From contig JAFAWL010000210.1 in assembly GCA_019241805.1 (NCBI GenBank), positions 1-8,243 of the forward strand: a stretch of 8,243 nt of DNA, read 5' to 3'. The stretch is from Actinomycetota bacterium. GTDB taxonomy: Bacteria > Actinomycetota > Actinomycetes > Mycobacteriales > Jatrophihabitantaceae. Positions 1 through 6,592 of the stretch are shown piece after piece. Under the pieces are notes generated by a model, which worked only from the letters and a program-made list of their open reading frames with translations, made no database searches and was not told the DNA's origin. Each line of letters begins with the position of its first letter. Within the stretch, counting starts at the first letter, position 1. Both the position numbers and the translations under genes were made by a program.

Positions 1-1
1 G

Positions 2-925
2 CACGACGCCCGGAGAGCCGCCGACGTGCTCGACATCCCGTTCTACATCTGGAACCTGGCCGAGCGCTTTCGGGCCGACGTTGTGGACGACTTCGTCTCC
101 GAGTACGCCGCCGGACGCACCCCCAACCCGTGTCTCCGGTGCAACGAGAAGATCAAGTTCGCGGCCGTGCTCGACCGGGCGCTCGCGCTCGGCTTCGACG
201 CGGTCGTCACCGGCCATCACGCGCGCCTGGTCGGCGGTCGCTTGCGCCGTTCCGTCGACGCGGCCAAGGATCAGTCCTACGTGCTGGCCGTGCTGACTGC
301 ACACCAGCTGTCGCACGCGGTCTTTCCGCTCGGTGAATCAACCAAGGCGGAGGTGCGTGCCGAGGCCGCGGCCCGCGGGCTGGCCGTGGCCGACAAGCCC
401 GATTCGCATGACATCTGCTTCATCGCCGACGGCGACACCCGGGGCTTCCTGGCCCGCGAGCTCGGCGCCCAGCCCGGGCCGATCGTCGACGCCGAGACCG
501 GAGCAAGGATCGGTTCGCACGCAGGCGCGTTCGGATTCACGGTCGGGCAGCGACGTGGGCTGCGCGTGGATCGTCCGGCGGCCGACGGGCAGCCGCGCTA
601 CGTCCTGTCGCTGCAACCGCGTACCAACACGGTGGTCGTCGGTCCCGGCGAATTGCTCGACGCCGACGAGATCGCGGCCGACCGGCCGGTGTGGGGTCAA
701 CCGCCAGAAACGCCGAGCTTCCGCTGCTCGGTGCAGTTGCGGGCCCACGGCATGGTCAGCCCGGCGCGCATCGACCGGAATCCCGGTGACGCCGGGCTGG
801 TCGCCCGGCTCGACCAGCCGCAGCGCGGAGTCGCCGCCGGGCAAGCCGTGGTTATGTACGACGGCGACACCGTCATCGGTTCAGCGACGATCACCTCGGC
901 GCTCCGGGCCGGCGCGCCGGCGTGA
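2..925 (+). CDS. mnmA: tRNA-specific 2-thiouridylase MnmA (TrmU), 5' truncated
   Basis: This cytoplasmic enzyme adenylates C2 of wobble uridine 34 in tRNA-Lys/Glu/Gln and replaces its oxygen with sulfur relayed from a cysteine desulfurase. The frame is open to the window edge; the visible part starts DARRAADVLDIPFY. About 307 residues are present against roughly 360 for the family, so the N-terminus with the SGGxDS PP-loop lies outside. Visible landmarks are TPNPCLRCNEKIKF, whose second Cys (codon at 140) matches the family's first catalytic cysteine; TGHHARL, where many homologues have TGHY; KDQSYVL; PDSHDICFI, with the second catalytic Cys at 416; and GFTVGQRRGL, followed by the C-terminal beta-barrel domain. 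A GTG at 26 is an internal valine, not the start. The TGA stop overlaps the next gene's GTG by 4 nt, which suggests translational coupling. The identification is firm. Confidence 0.97.
   Translation, partial: HDARRAADVLDIPFYIWNLAERFRADVVDDFVSEYAAGRTPNPCLRCNEKIKFAAVLDRALALGFDAVVTGHHARLVGGRLRRSVDAAKDQSYVLAVLTAHQLSHAVFPLGESTKAEVRAEAAARGLAVADKPDSHDICFIADGDTRGFLARELGAQPGPIVDAETGARIGSHAGAFGFTVGQRRGLRVDRPAADGQPRYVLSLQPRTNTVVVGPGELLDADEIAADRPVWGQPPETPSFRCSVQLRAHGMVSPARIDRNPGDAGLVARLDQPQRGVAAGQAVVMYDGDTVIGSATITSALRAGAPA
908..921. repeat. 14-bp perfect GC palindrome abutting a start codon
   Basis: GCCGGCGCGCCGGC equals its own reverse complement. It ends at the base before the GTG of the MetE-like gene and lies in the last codons of mnmA. 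In RNA it can fold as a 5-bp GCCGG/CCGGC stem with a CGCG loop, filling positions -14 to -1 where a Shine-Dalgarno would sit. No purine-rich ribosome-binding site is seen there. A functional role is inference; GC-rich palindromes also arise by chance in such DNA. Confidence 0.6.
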
Positions 926-1989
926 CCGACTTCCCGACCCGGCCGCCCGACGTGATCGCCGCCGGTGCGAGCGCTTCGGCGACCCGACCATGGGTTCCCG
1001 GGGCCGCGACGGGCATCGGATCGCTGCCCGGCACCGATCCGCAAGAGGCGGCCCGGTTGGTGTTCGGAGAAGTGCCGCTGCTGCCCTACCTGCCCGAGCT
1101 GCCGCAACGCGGACCGGGCGCCGACATGATCGGGCGAGCCGGCGGCCTACTCGTCGATCTGCCGGTCGAGGTGCAGCCCTCGGGCTGGCGGTTGGCCGGG
1201 CGGCCCGGGCGCGACCTGCGCCGAGCCCGCGACCTGCTGGCCTGGGATTTGGACGCGCTGGAAGAGCAGGCCCAGGTGTACGTGGGTCCGATCAAGGTCC
1301 AGGTCTGCGGGCCGTGGACGTTGGCCGCGGCACTGGAGCTGCCGAGCGGACATCGCGTCGTCAGCGACTACGGCGCGACCCGCGACCTCATCGAGTCGCT
1401 CACCGAAGGCCTCCGGGCGCTGCTCGCGGATCTGTCGACCCGCTTGCCCTCGGCCGCGGCCGAGCCGAGCGTCGTCGTCCAACTCGACGAACCGTCGTTG
1501 CCGTCAGTGCTGAACGGGCGCGTGCCGACCCCCTCCGGTTACGGCACGGTACGGGCGGTCGAAGCCGAAGTCGTGCGAGACGGACTGCGAGACGTCTTCG
1601 CCCCGGTTCGCCCTGGCGGGCGCATCGTGCACTGCTGCGCAGCCGACCAGCCGGTCGAGCTGTTCCGGCAAGCCGGAGCCGACGCGATCGGTCTCGACCT
1701 GACCTCGAGCTTCGCCCCTGATCTCGACGCGATCGGCACCGTGATCGACGACGGGGCGGCGATCTGGGCCGGGGTCGTGCCCTCCACCGACGCGGCCGTG
1801 CGATTCGAGCAAGCTCGCGAGCCGATCCGGCGACTCTGGCAGCGCCTCGGCTTTGCGTCGGCCGACCTCGCACAAACCGTCGTGCCGACTCCGACGTGCG
1901 GGTTGGCCGGCGCCAGTCCGGCCTACGTCCGGCGGGCGATGAGTGTGCTGCGCGACGTCGGGCAGTCGCTGCTGGACGACTCCGCCTGA
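922..1989 (+). CDS. MetE C-terminal-like methionine synthase family protein
   Basis: This 355-residue protein belongs to the cobalamin-independent methionine synthase (MetE/COG0620) superfamily but has only about half the length of true MetE (about 750 residues). It corresponds to the zinc-containing catalytic barrel. Visible features are GIGSLPGTDP near the N-terminus, KVQVCGPWTLA around residues 125-135, QLDEP at 187-191, HCC at 237-239 (the HxC zinc-ligand motif: His237 and Cys239), LDLTSS near 258-263 with Asp259 where MetE has its Glu ligand (my alignment by eye), and TPTCGLAG with Cys326 as the likely last ligand. It may move a methyl group to homocysteine or another thiol; the methyl donor is unknown. 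The GTG start overlaps the mnmA stop by 4 nt and has no clear Shine-Dalgarno, so translation is probably coupled. A GTG at 952 is a possible later start. Actinobacteria, including M. tuberculosis, carry a homologue near ligA and mnmA. Confidence 0.88.
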   Translation: MTDFPTRPPDVIAAGASASATRPWVPGAATGIGSLPGTDPQEAARLVFGEVPLLPYLPELPQRGPGADMIGRAGGLLVDLPVEVQPSGWRLAGRPGRDLRRARDLLAWDLDALEEQAQVYVGPIKVQVCGPWTLAAALELPSGHRVVSDYGATRDLIESLTEGLRALLADLSTRLPSAAAEPSVVVQLDEPSLPSVLNGRVPTPSGYGTVRAVEAEVVRDGLRDVFAPVRPGGRIVHCCAADQPVELFRQAGADAIGLDLTSSFAPDLDAIGTVIDDGAAIWAGVVPSTDAAVRFEQAREPIRRLWQRLGFASADLAQTVVPTPTCGLAGASPAYVRRAMSVLRDVGQSLLDDSA

Positions 1990-2016
1990 TCCGCACATCC
2001 GTCGTCCATTTGGGCC

Positions 2017-2039
2017 TCCGAGGTGTCCGAGGCACTCGG
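2017..2039 (+). repeat. Tandem TCCGAGG repeat and weak hairpin at the ligA start
   Basis: TCCGAGG occurs at 2017-2023 and again at 2026-2032, a 9-nt period. The same stretch can pair CCGAGGTG (2018-2025) with CACTCGG (2033-2039), leaving one bulged G and a 7-nt loop. The first candidate ligA GTG lies in the left arm; the second candidate (2053) lies 13 nt beyond the structure. This could be a control element or only coincidence in GC-rich DNA. Confidence 0.35.
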
Positions 2040-4134
2040 TAGCGTCAGCGGGGTGAGCGAACCGAAACCGGCTCCGCCGGAGGCCCGCGACGAGCACGCC
2101 CAGCTGTCCCAGACGCTCGAGGAATGGTCCTATCAGTACTACGTGCTCGACCAGCCGACCGCGAGCGATGCCGACTACGACCAGGCCCTGCGGCGGCTGG
2201 AAGCGATCGAAGACGAGTACCCGGAGTTGCGCACGCCCGCCTCGCCGACGCAGCGGGTGGCGGGCACCTACTCCACATCGTTCACGGCGGTCGATCACCT
2301 GGAGCGAATGCTCAGCCTCGACAACGCGTTCTCGGCCGACGAGGTCAGCGCCTGGGCCCACCGGGTCGAGCGTGATGCCGGTGTCGTGCCGGCCTACCTC
2401 TGCGAATTGAAGGTCGACGGCCTGGCGATCAACCTCCGCTACCAGGGCGGCCGGCTGGTTGTCGGGTCCACGCGCGGCGACGGGCGCACCGGTGAGGACG
2501 TCACGCCCAACATCCGCACCATCGACGTGATCCCGTCCCGGCTGACCGGCGAGAACGTCCCGGATGTCCTGGAGGTGCGCGGCGAGGTCTACTTCCCGGT
2601 GGCGTCCTTCGAGGCGTTGAACGAGTCGCTGGTGGAGTCGGGAAAGGCACCCTTCGCCAACCCCCGCAACGCCGCGGCGGGCTCACTGCGGCAGAAGGAT
2701 CCGCGGATCACCGCCTCGCGGGCGCTGGCGATGGTCGTGCACGGCGTCGGTCGGGTGGAGGGCGGCCCAAGGGTCACGCGCCAGTCCGAGTGGTACGCGC
2801 GGCTGCAGGAGTGGGGTCTGCCGACCTCGGCCCGCTTCGAAGTCGTCGACGACCTCACCGGCGTGGACGCGTTCATCGAGAACTATCGGTTACATCGGCA
2901 CGACGTGGAACACGAGATCGACGGCGTCGTGGTGAAGGTCGACGATCTGGCCTTGCAGCGTCGGCTCGGCTCGACCAGCCGGGCGCCCCGCTGGGCGATC
3001 GCGTTCAAGTATCCGCCCGAAGAGGTGAACACGAAGCTGCTCGACATCCGGGTCAACGTCGGCCGCACCGGTCGGGTGACTCCGTTCGGGGTCATGGAGC
3101 CGGTACGGGTGGCCGGCTCGACGGTCAGCATGGCAACGCTGCACAACGCCAGTGAGGTCGAGCGCAAAGGCGTGCTCATCGGCGACACGGTGGTGCTGCG
3201 CAAAGCAGGCGACGTCATCCCGGAGATCGTCGGGCCGGTCGTCGGACTGCGTACCGGGGACGAGTACCCGTTCGCGATGCCGAAGAACTGCCCGGCCTGC
3301 GGTACGCCGCTTCGTCCGGAACGGGAGGGTGATGCCGACATCCGTTGCCCGAACACCCGCTCGTGCCCCGCGCAGTTACGCGAGCGTCTGTTCCACGTCG
3401 CCGGACGCGGCGCCTTCGACATCGAGGTGCTTGGCTACGAGGCGGCGGCGGCATTGCTCGAGGCGAAGGTCGTCGAGGACGAGGGCGATGTCTTCGCACT
3501 CGACGCGGCAACCCTGGAACGCGTGCCGCTGTTCACCCGGAAGGAAGGTGGCCTGACGGCAAACGCCGGCCGGCTGCTCGAAAATCTGCAGACCGCGCGC
3601 AGCCGACCGCTGTGGCGTGTGCTCGTCGGTTTGTCGATCCGGCACGTCGGTCCGACGGCGGCTCAGGCCTTGGCGCGCGAGTTCGGTTCGCTCGACCGGA
3701 TCGCGAGCGCCGGCGCCGACGAATTGGCGGCGGCCGAGGGCGTCGGGCCCACGATCGCTGACGCCATCGTCGAATGGTTCGCCGTCGAGTGGCACCGCGG
3801 AATCGTCGAGAAGTGGCGAGACGCCGGCGTCACGATGGCCGAGGAGCGCGTCGACGAGGGGCCGAAGCCGTTGGACGGACTCACGCTCGTGGTCACCGGA
3901 TCGCTGAGCGAGTTCAGCCGGGATTCCGCGACCGAGGCGATCACCGCTCGTGGGGGCAAGGTGTCGGGGTCGGTGTCGAAGAAGACCGCCTTCGTCGTCG
4001 TCGGCGACAGTCCCGGCAGCAAATACGACAAGGCCGTGCACCTGAAGGTACCGGTGCTCGACGAGGAGGGCTTCCGGACGCTGCTCGATCGGGGCCCCGA
4101 GGCCGCGGCCGAGGTGGCGCAGATCGGCGAATGA
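2023..4134 (+). CDS. ligA: NAD-dependent DNA ligase LigA
   Basis: This essential replication and repair ligase seals 5'-phosphate/3'-hydroxyl nicks using NAD+. The 703 residues carry the full family layout. The N-terminal NMN-binding region includes the YYVLDQPTASDADYD stretch. The adenylation domain has the KVDG motif with catalytic Lys130, then TRGDGRTGEDVTPN (150-163), LEVRGEVYFP (183-192), NPRNAAAGSLRQ (213-224), EIDGVVVKV (298-306) and AIAFKYPPEE (325-334). The OB fold has NVGRTGRVTPFG from 345. The four-cysteine zinc finger is Cys423, Cys426, Cys442 and Cys448. Helix-hairpin-helix motifs cover about 533-590, and a BRCT domain about 617-693. The start is uncertain: GTG 2023 has only a weak upstream GGG, and in-frame GTG 2053 would give 693 residues, near the usual actinobacterial length. 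The 33-nt gap after the MetE-like gene suggests co-transcription. It contains two TTA leucine codons (2890, 3376). The gene looks intact. Confidence 0.98.
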   Translation: MSEALGSVSGVSEPKPAPPEARDEHAQLSQTLEEWSYQYYVLDQPTASDADYDQALRRLEAIEDEYPELRTPASPTQRVAGTYSTSFTAVDHLERMLSLDNAFSADEVSAWAHRVERDAGVVPAYLCELKVDGLAINLRYQGGRLVVGSTRGDGRTGEDVTPNIRTIDVIPSRLTGENVPDVLEVRGEVYFPVASFEALNESLVESGKAPFANPRNAAAGSLRQKDPRITASRALAMVVHGVGRVEGGPRVTRQSEWYARLQEWGLPTSARFEVVDDLTGVDAFIENYRLHRHDVEHEIDGVVVKVDDLALQRRLGSTSRAPRWAIAFKYPPEEVNTKLLDIRVNVGRTGRVTPFGVMEPVRVAGSTVSMATLHNASEVERKGVLIGDTVVLRKAGDVIPEIVGPVVGLRTGDEYPFAMPKNCPACGTPLRPEREGDADIRCPNTRSCPAQLRERLFHVAGRGAFDIEVLGYEAAAALLEAKVVEDEGDVFALDAATLERVPLFTRKEGGLTANAGRLLENLQTARSRPLWRVLVGLSIRHVGPTAAQALAREFGSLDRIASAGADELAAAEGVGPTIADAIVEWFAVEWHRGIVEKWRDAGVTMAEERVDEGPKPLDGLTLVVTGSLSEFSRDSATEAITARGGKVSGSVSKKTAFVVVGDSPGSKYDKAVHLKVPVLDEEGFRTLLDRGPEAAAEVAQIGE
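4089..4110. repeat. Two abutting perfect palindromes near the ligA 3' end
   Basis: TCGGGGCCCCGA (4089-4100, 12 bp) is followed without a gap by GGCCGCGGCC (4101-4110, 10 bp). Both lie in ligA codons after the BRCT domain. On the minus strand they fall 36-57 nt beyond the FUSC stop codon, where a transcript end would be expected. There is no T-tract. A role as a terminator for the FUSC transcript is inference only. Confidence 0.35.
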
Positions 4135-4148
4135 GCCGGGCCTGCTCA
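4132..4148. terminator. Possible weak bidirectional stem at the convergent stops
   Basis: TGAGC (4132-4136) pairs with GCTCA (4144-4148) across a 7-nt loop. The two outer ends are the TGA stop codons of ligA (plus strand) and the FUSC gene (minus strand), which partly explains the symmetry. The stem is only 5 bp and lacks a U-tract, so a terminator call is tentative. No better structure was seen in the 11-bp gap. Confidence 0.2.
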
Positions 4149-6491
4149 GTGTGTCAGCTGCCCCTCGGCCGGTTCGTCAGCGTCTGAGAGGACGGGTGGC
4201 GGTTCCGGGTGCAGATGGGGTCCGGCGGCGAGCAGACCGCGGGCGTGCTGGTCGATCAGTTCGGCCGCCGGACCGATCAGTGTCCGCTGTAGTCGGCGGG
4301 CCGCGTCTAGGTGATCGCCCGTCCAGATCATCCGCACGGCGGTGGCGGTACCGCGCGCGTCCTCGCCCGACAGGTCGCGGCGCACGGCGTCGATCAGGCG
4401 GGCGTCGGACAACTTGTCATGCCGGATCGGCTGGGGCACCGGTCCCCGCCCGGCCAGGGCGTTGGCCAGCTCGTCGTACCACTCGGCAACGGCCGCGCCA
4501 CTGCTTCTCAACTCCTCGCGGGCGCGCTCGCGATCACCGCCGCCGGAGCCGTCCTCACGTTCCCACAGCTGCAGGACGGCGTCGGCAGCCAGGCGCAGGC
4601 CGGCTACTCCGGTGATCATGCTGGTGACTTCGCCGAGCGAGATCGGCTTGGCGCCGCGCTCAGCCAGGTAACCGCGGAACGCGTCGTCCAGGCGCCGCGA
4701 CGCCGCGGCGGCGTGCAGCGCCTCCGCGTGGGGCACTGCCGGCGAGGCCGCCTGCTCGTCGCAGTGCGCCACGCCGTAGTCGACGGCGCTTTGCAGGTAT
4801 CGGCCACTTTCAGAGTAGGCCTCGGCCAGCGCCTGACCCAGAGCCGAACTGGCTCCGCGCGGCCAGAACAGCACGCCGACCGCGAGGCTGACCGCACAGC
4901 CGAGCGCGATGTCCTCGATCCGAACCAGGCCGACCTTCCACCCCACCGGTTCGATGATGTTGAACAGGATCACCACTGTGAGCGTGAAGGCGGCTTGACC
5001 GGCGGCGAAAGAGATCGTTGCCGGGGCGAGCCCGGCCAACAGGATGGCCACCGGTAGCAGCGCCCACAACAGGTTGATATTCGTGCCGACGGCCCAGACG
5101 AGCGCGCCGCCGATAACGATCCCGACGGTGGTGCCGATCATGCCGCGCAGGATGTTCTGCCCGGTGCTCAACGCGTTCGAGCGCAGCACGGAAATCGCGG
5201 CGAGGACGACCCAGAAGGCGTGCTGCACCTCGGTCAGGTCGGCGACCAGCACGGCCAGGCCCAACGACACCGCACCGCGGAGGCTGTTGTGCAACCACAC
5301 CGAATGTCGTTCGGTGAACGACGCCGCCCGTTCCTGTGCCGCGACCAGCGTCGTGCTCACGCCTTCGGGTTGACGACCGAGCAGCTGCTGCCACCAATGC
5401 CGCTGCTCGGCCGCGGCGGTGAGGACGATGTTCTCGCCGATTACCTTGACGGCGAAGCTCATTTCCTGCGCGCGGAAGGTCGGATCCAGGGCCGTCAGGA
5501 ACTCCGCGGCGTGCTGCTCGCTCCCGTCCGCGCGGCGGACGGGCAGTGCGGCTGTCGCGGTCCGTTCGAGATCGTCGAGGCGAGCCCTCAGCTGGGTCAG
5601 TGCCCTCCGGACACCGTCGATCGGGCCGCCGTCGAGCAGCTCGGCGCCCCGCTCCAGGACCTCGGCCGCGGCCAGCTTCACATCCCCGGCCTTGCGGGCG
5701 GACGAGGGCCCGTCGGCGGGTAGGTGCGATTGGTCGACGATGGCGACCAGCCAGCTCAGCTCGTCGACCAGCCGCACGACCGTGCGGGCCGACGTGCTCA
5801 GACCGGTCGGACGGTAGGGGCTGGCGTAGAACGCCTGGCGCAACTGGTGCACGCCCTGCCGAGCCGCGAACGCGGCTTCTTCGCACTGTTCGGAGCTCAC
5901 TCCCGGCTCGCCGCGCACGTGGCCCACCTCGATCCGCAGCCGACCTGCGATCGCTCTACACGCCGCGATCGCCGGTCCGCGTAACGGGTCGCGAGCGGGA
6001 ACCGGCCAGAGCACGAGTGAGGCGACCAGGGCGCCCCCTGCGGCCAGGGCCCAGCCCTCGAGCCGCTCCGGGATCACCGAGGGGTCACCGGGCAAGCAGA
6101 CGGGGAGGATGAAGGCCAGCAACAACGCGGTGGTCGCGCCCGCCAGCACTGAACTCACCGACGCGGCCAGGAGCACGGCGAAGGCCACTACCGCCATAGC
6201 GATCGCCGCGACCCAGGCCCAGCGCGAGGCCAGCGTGCCCAGACAAACGAAGACCGCGCCGACCAGGCTCAATCCGATCCGCGCCTGGATCCGTCCGAGC
6301 TTCGGTCCGCTGAAATCGGCCAACAGCAGCATCGCGAACGAGCCGAACGCTGCGAACGTCGCGATCTCGCTGCCGCCGATCACCTTGGAGCCGATCGCGA
6401 ACATCGCCGGCATCACGATCGCCGTGCGGGCCGCTCGTCGCGTCGCCGCCAGGTTGTTGTCGCGTTCCCGCAGCCATTGGACGGCTCGCAC
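4146..6491 (-). CDS. FUSC-family (fusaric acid resistance-like) membrane protein
   Basis: This 781-residue inner-membrane protein of the FUSC/YccC superfamily is a putative exporter of aromatic or other small compounds; the substrate is not predictable. It has two matching halves. The first hydrophobic block, about six helices over residues 18-165, ends in LVLWPVPARDPL. A soluble, mostly helical region covers about 168-398. The second block, about 404-543, contains RIEDIALGCAVSLAVGVLFWP and again ends in a WP motif, a sign of internal duplication. A hydrophilic C-terminal domain (544-781) carries a short GSGGGD linker near 648-653. No signal peptide precedes the first helix; the basic N-terminus suggests a cytoplasmic start. 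GTG 6491 is chosen because AGGAGG lies 7 nt upstream. The gene follows glpK on the same strand after 101 bp and converges on ligA with an 11-bp gap. It has one TTA codon (Leu170). The family call is solid, the transport role inferred. Confidence 0.9.
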   Translation of the reverse strand: MRAVQWLRERDNNLAATRRAARTAIVMPAMFAIGSKVIGGSEIATFAAFGSFAMLLLADFSGPKLGRIQARIGLSLVGAVFVCLGTLASRWAWVAAIAMAVVAFAVLLAASVSSVLAGATTALLLAFILPVCLPGDPSVIPERLEGWALAAGGALVASLVLWPVPARDPLRGPAIAACRAIAGRLRIEVGHVRGEPGVSSEQCEEAAFAARQGVHQLRQAFYASPYRPTGLSTSARTVVRLVDELSWLVAIVDQSHLPADGPSSARKAGDVKLAAAEVLERGAELLDGGPIDGVRRALTQLRARLDDLERTATAALPVRRADGSEQHAAEFLTALDPTFRAQEMSFAVKVIGENIVLTAAAEQRHWWQQLLGRQPEGVSTTLVAAQERAASFTERHSVWLHNSLRGAVSLGLAVLVADLTEVQHAFWVVLAAISVLRSNALSTGQNILRGMIGTTVGIVIGGALVWAVGTNINLLWALLPVAILLAGLAPATISFAAGQAAFTLTVVILFNIIEPVGWKVGLVRIEDIALGCAVSLAVGVLFWPRGASSALGQALAEAYSESGRYLQSAVDYGVAHCDEQAASPAVPHAEALHAAAASRRLDDAFRGYLAERGAKPISLGEVTSMITGVAGLRLAADAVLQLWEREDGSGGGDRERAREELRSSGAAVAEWYDELANALAGRGPVPQPIRHDKLSDARLIDAVRRDLSGEDARGTATAVRMIWTGDHLDAARRLQRTLIGPAAELIDQHARGLLAAGPHLHPEPPPVLSDADEPAEGQLTH

Positions 6492-6498
6492 GGGTGAT

Positions 6499-6504
6499 CC
6501 TCCT
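6499..6504 (-). promoter_or_regulatory. Shine-Dalgarno AGGAGG for the FUSC gene
   Basis: On the minus strand AGGAGG sits 7 nt before GTG 6491, within GAGGAGGAT. It is the closest match to the anti-Shine-Dalgarno consensus among the gene starts in the window. It fixes the FUSC start and shows that translation does not depend on coupling to glpK. Confidence 0.85.
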
Positions 6505-6574
6505 CAGGCGGCCGCGGATGGAAGCGGGCCCGTCCAATCCTCGGTACAACGGTGATCGCGGTCAAGCTCGGCCG

Positions 6575-6588
6575 GTCGGGGTGCCGAC
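6575..6588 (-). terminator. Short stem-loop just after the glpK stop
   Basis: GTCGG (6575-6579) and CCGAC (6584-6588) form a 5-bp stem with a 4-nt loop, starting 4 nt past the glpK stop codon. No T-run follows. It might weaken read-through into the FUSC gene or be chance. The rest of the 101-bp gap shows no convincing promoter; it holds small palindromes such as CGGGCCCG at 6525-6532. Confidence 0.25.
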
Positions 6589-6592
6589 GCAC

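Noticed and set aside
333..1721. A 462-codon plus-strand frame rich in Arg, Ala and Pro across mnmA and the MetE-like gene
   Set aside because: It crosses two well-identified genes in another frame, has low-complexity Arg/Pro composition typical of shifted frames in GC-rich DNA, and shows no motif.
1504..2361. A 285-codon minus-strand frame antisense to the MetE-like gene and ligA
   Set aside because: It is a shadow of strongly conserved coding sequence, shows no recognisable motif, and spans a gene boundary.
3376..4041. A 221-codon minus-strand frame inside ligA
   Set aside because: Antisense to the zinc-finger, helix-hairpin-helix and BRCT coding region of ligA; no motif or plausible start signal.
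4810..5886. A 358-codon minus-strand frame within the FUSC gene
   Set aside because: Arg-rich shifted frame of the FUSC gene, which has coherent membrane segments and a strong Shine-Dalgarno in its own frame.
6492..6592. A promoter or small gene in the glpK-FUSC gap
   Set aside because: No credible -10/-35 pair or short reading frame with a ribosome-binding site was seen apart from the Shine-Dalgarno of the FUSC gene itself.
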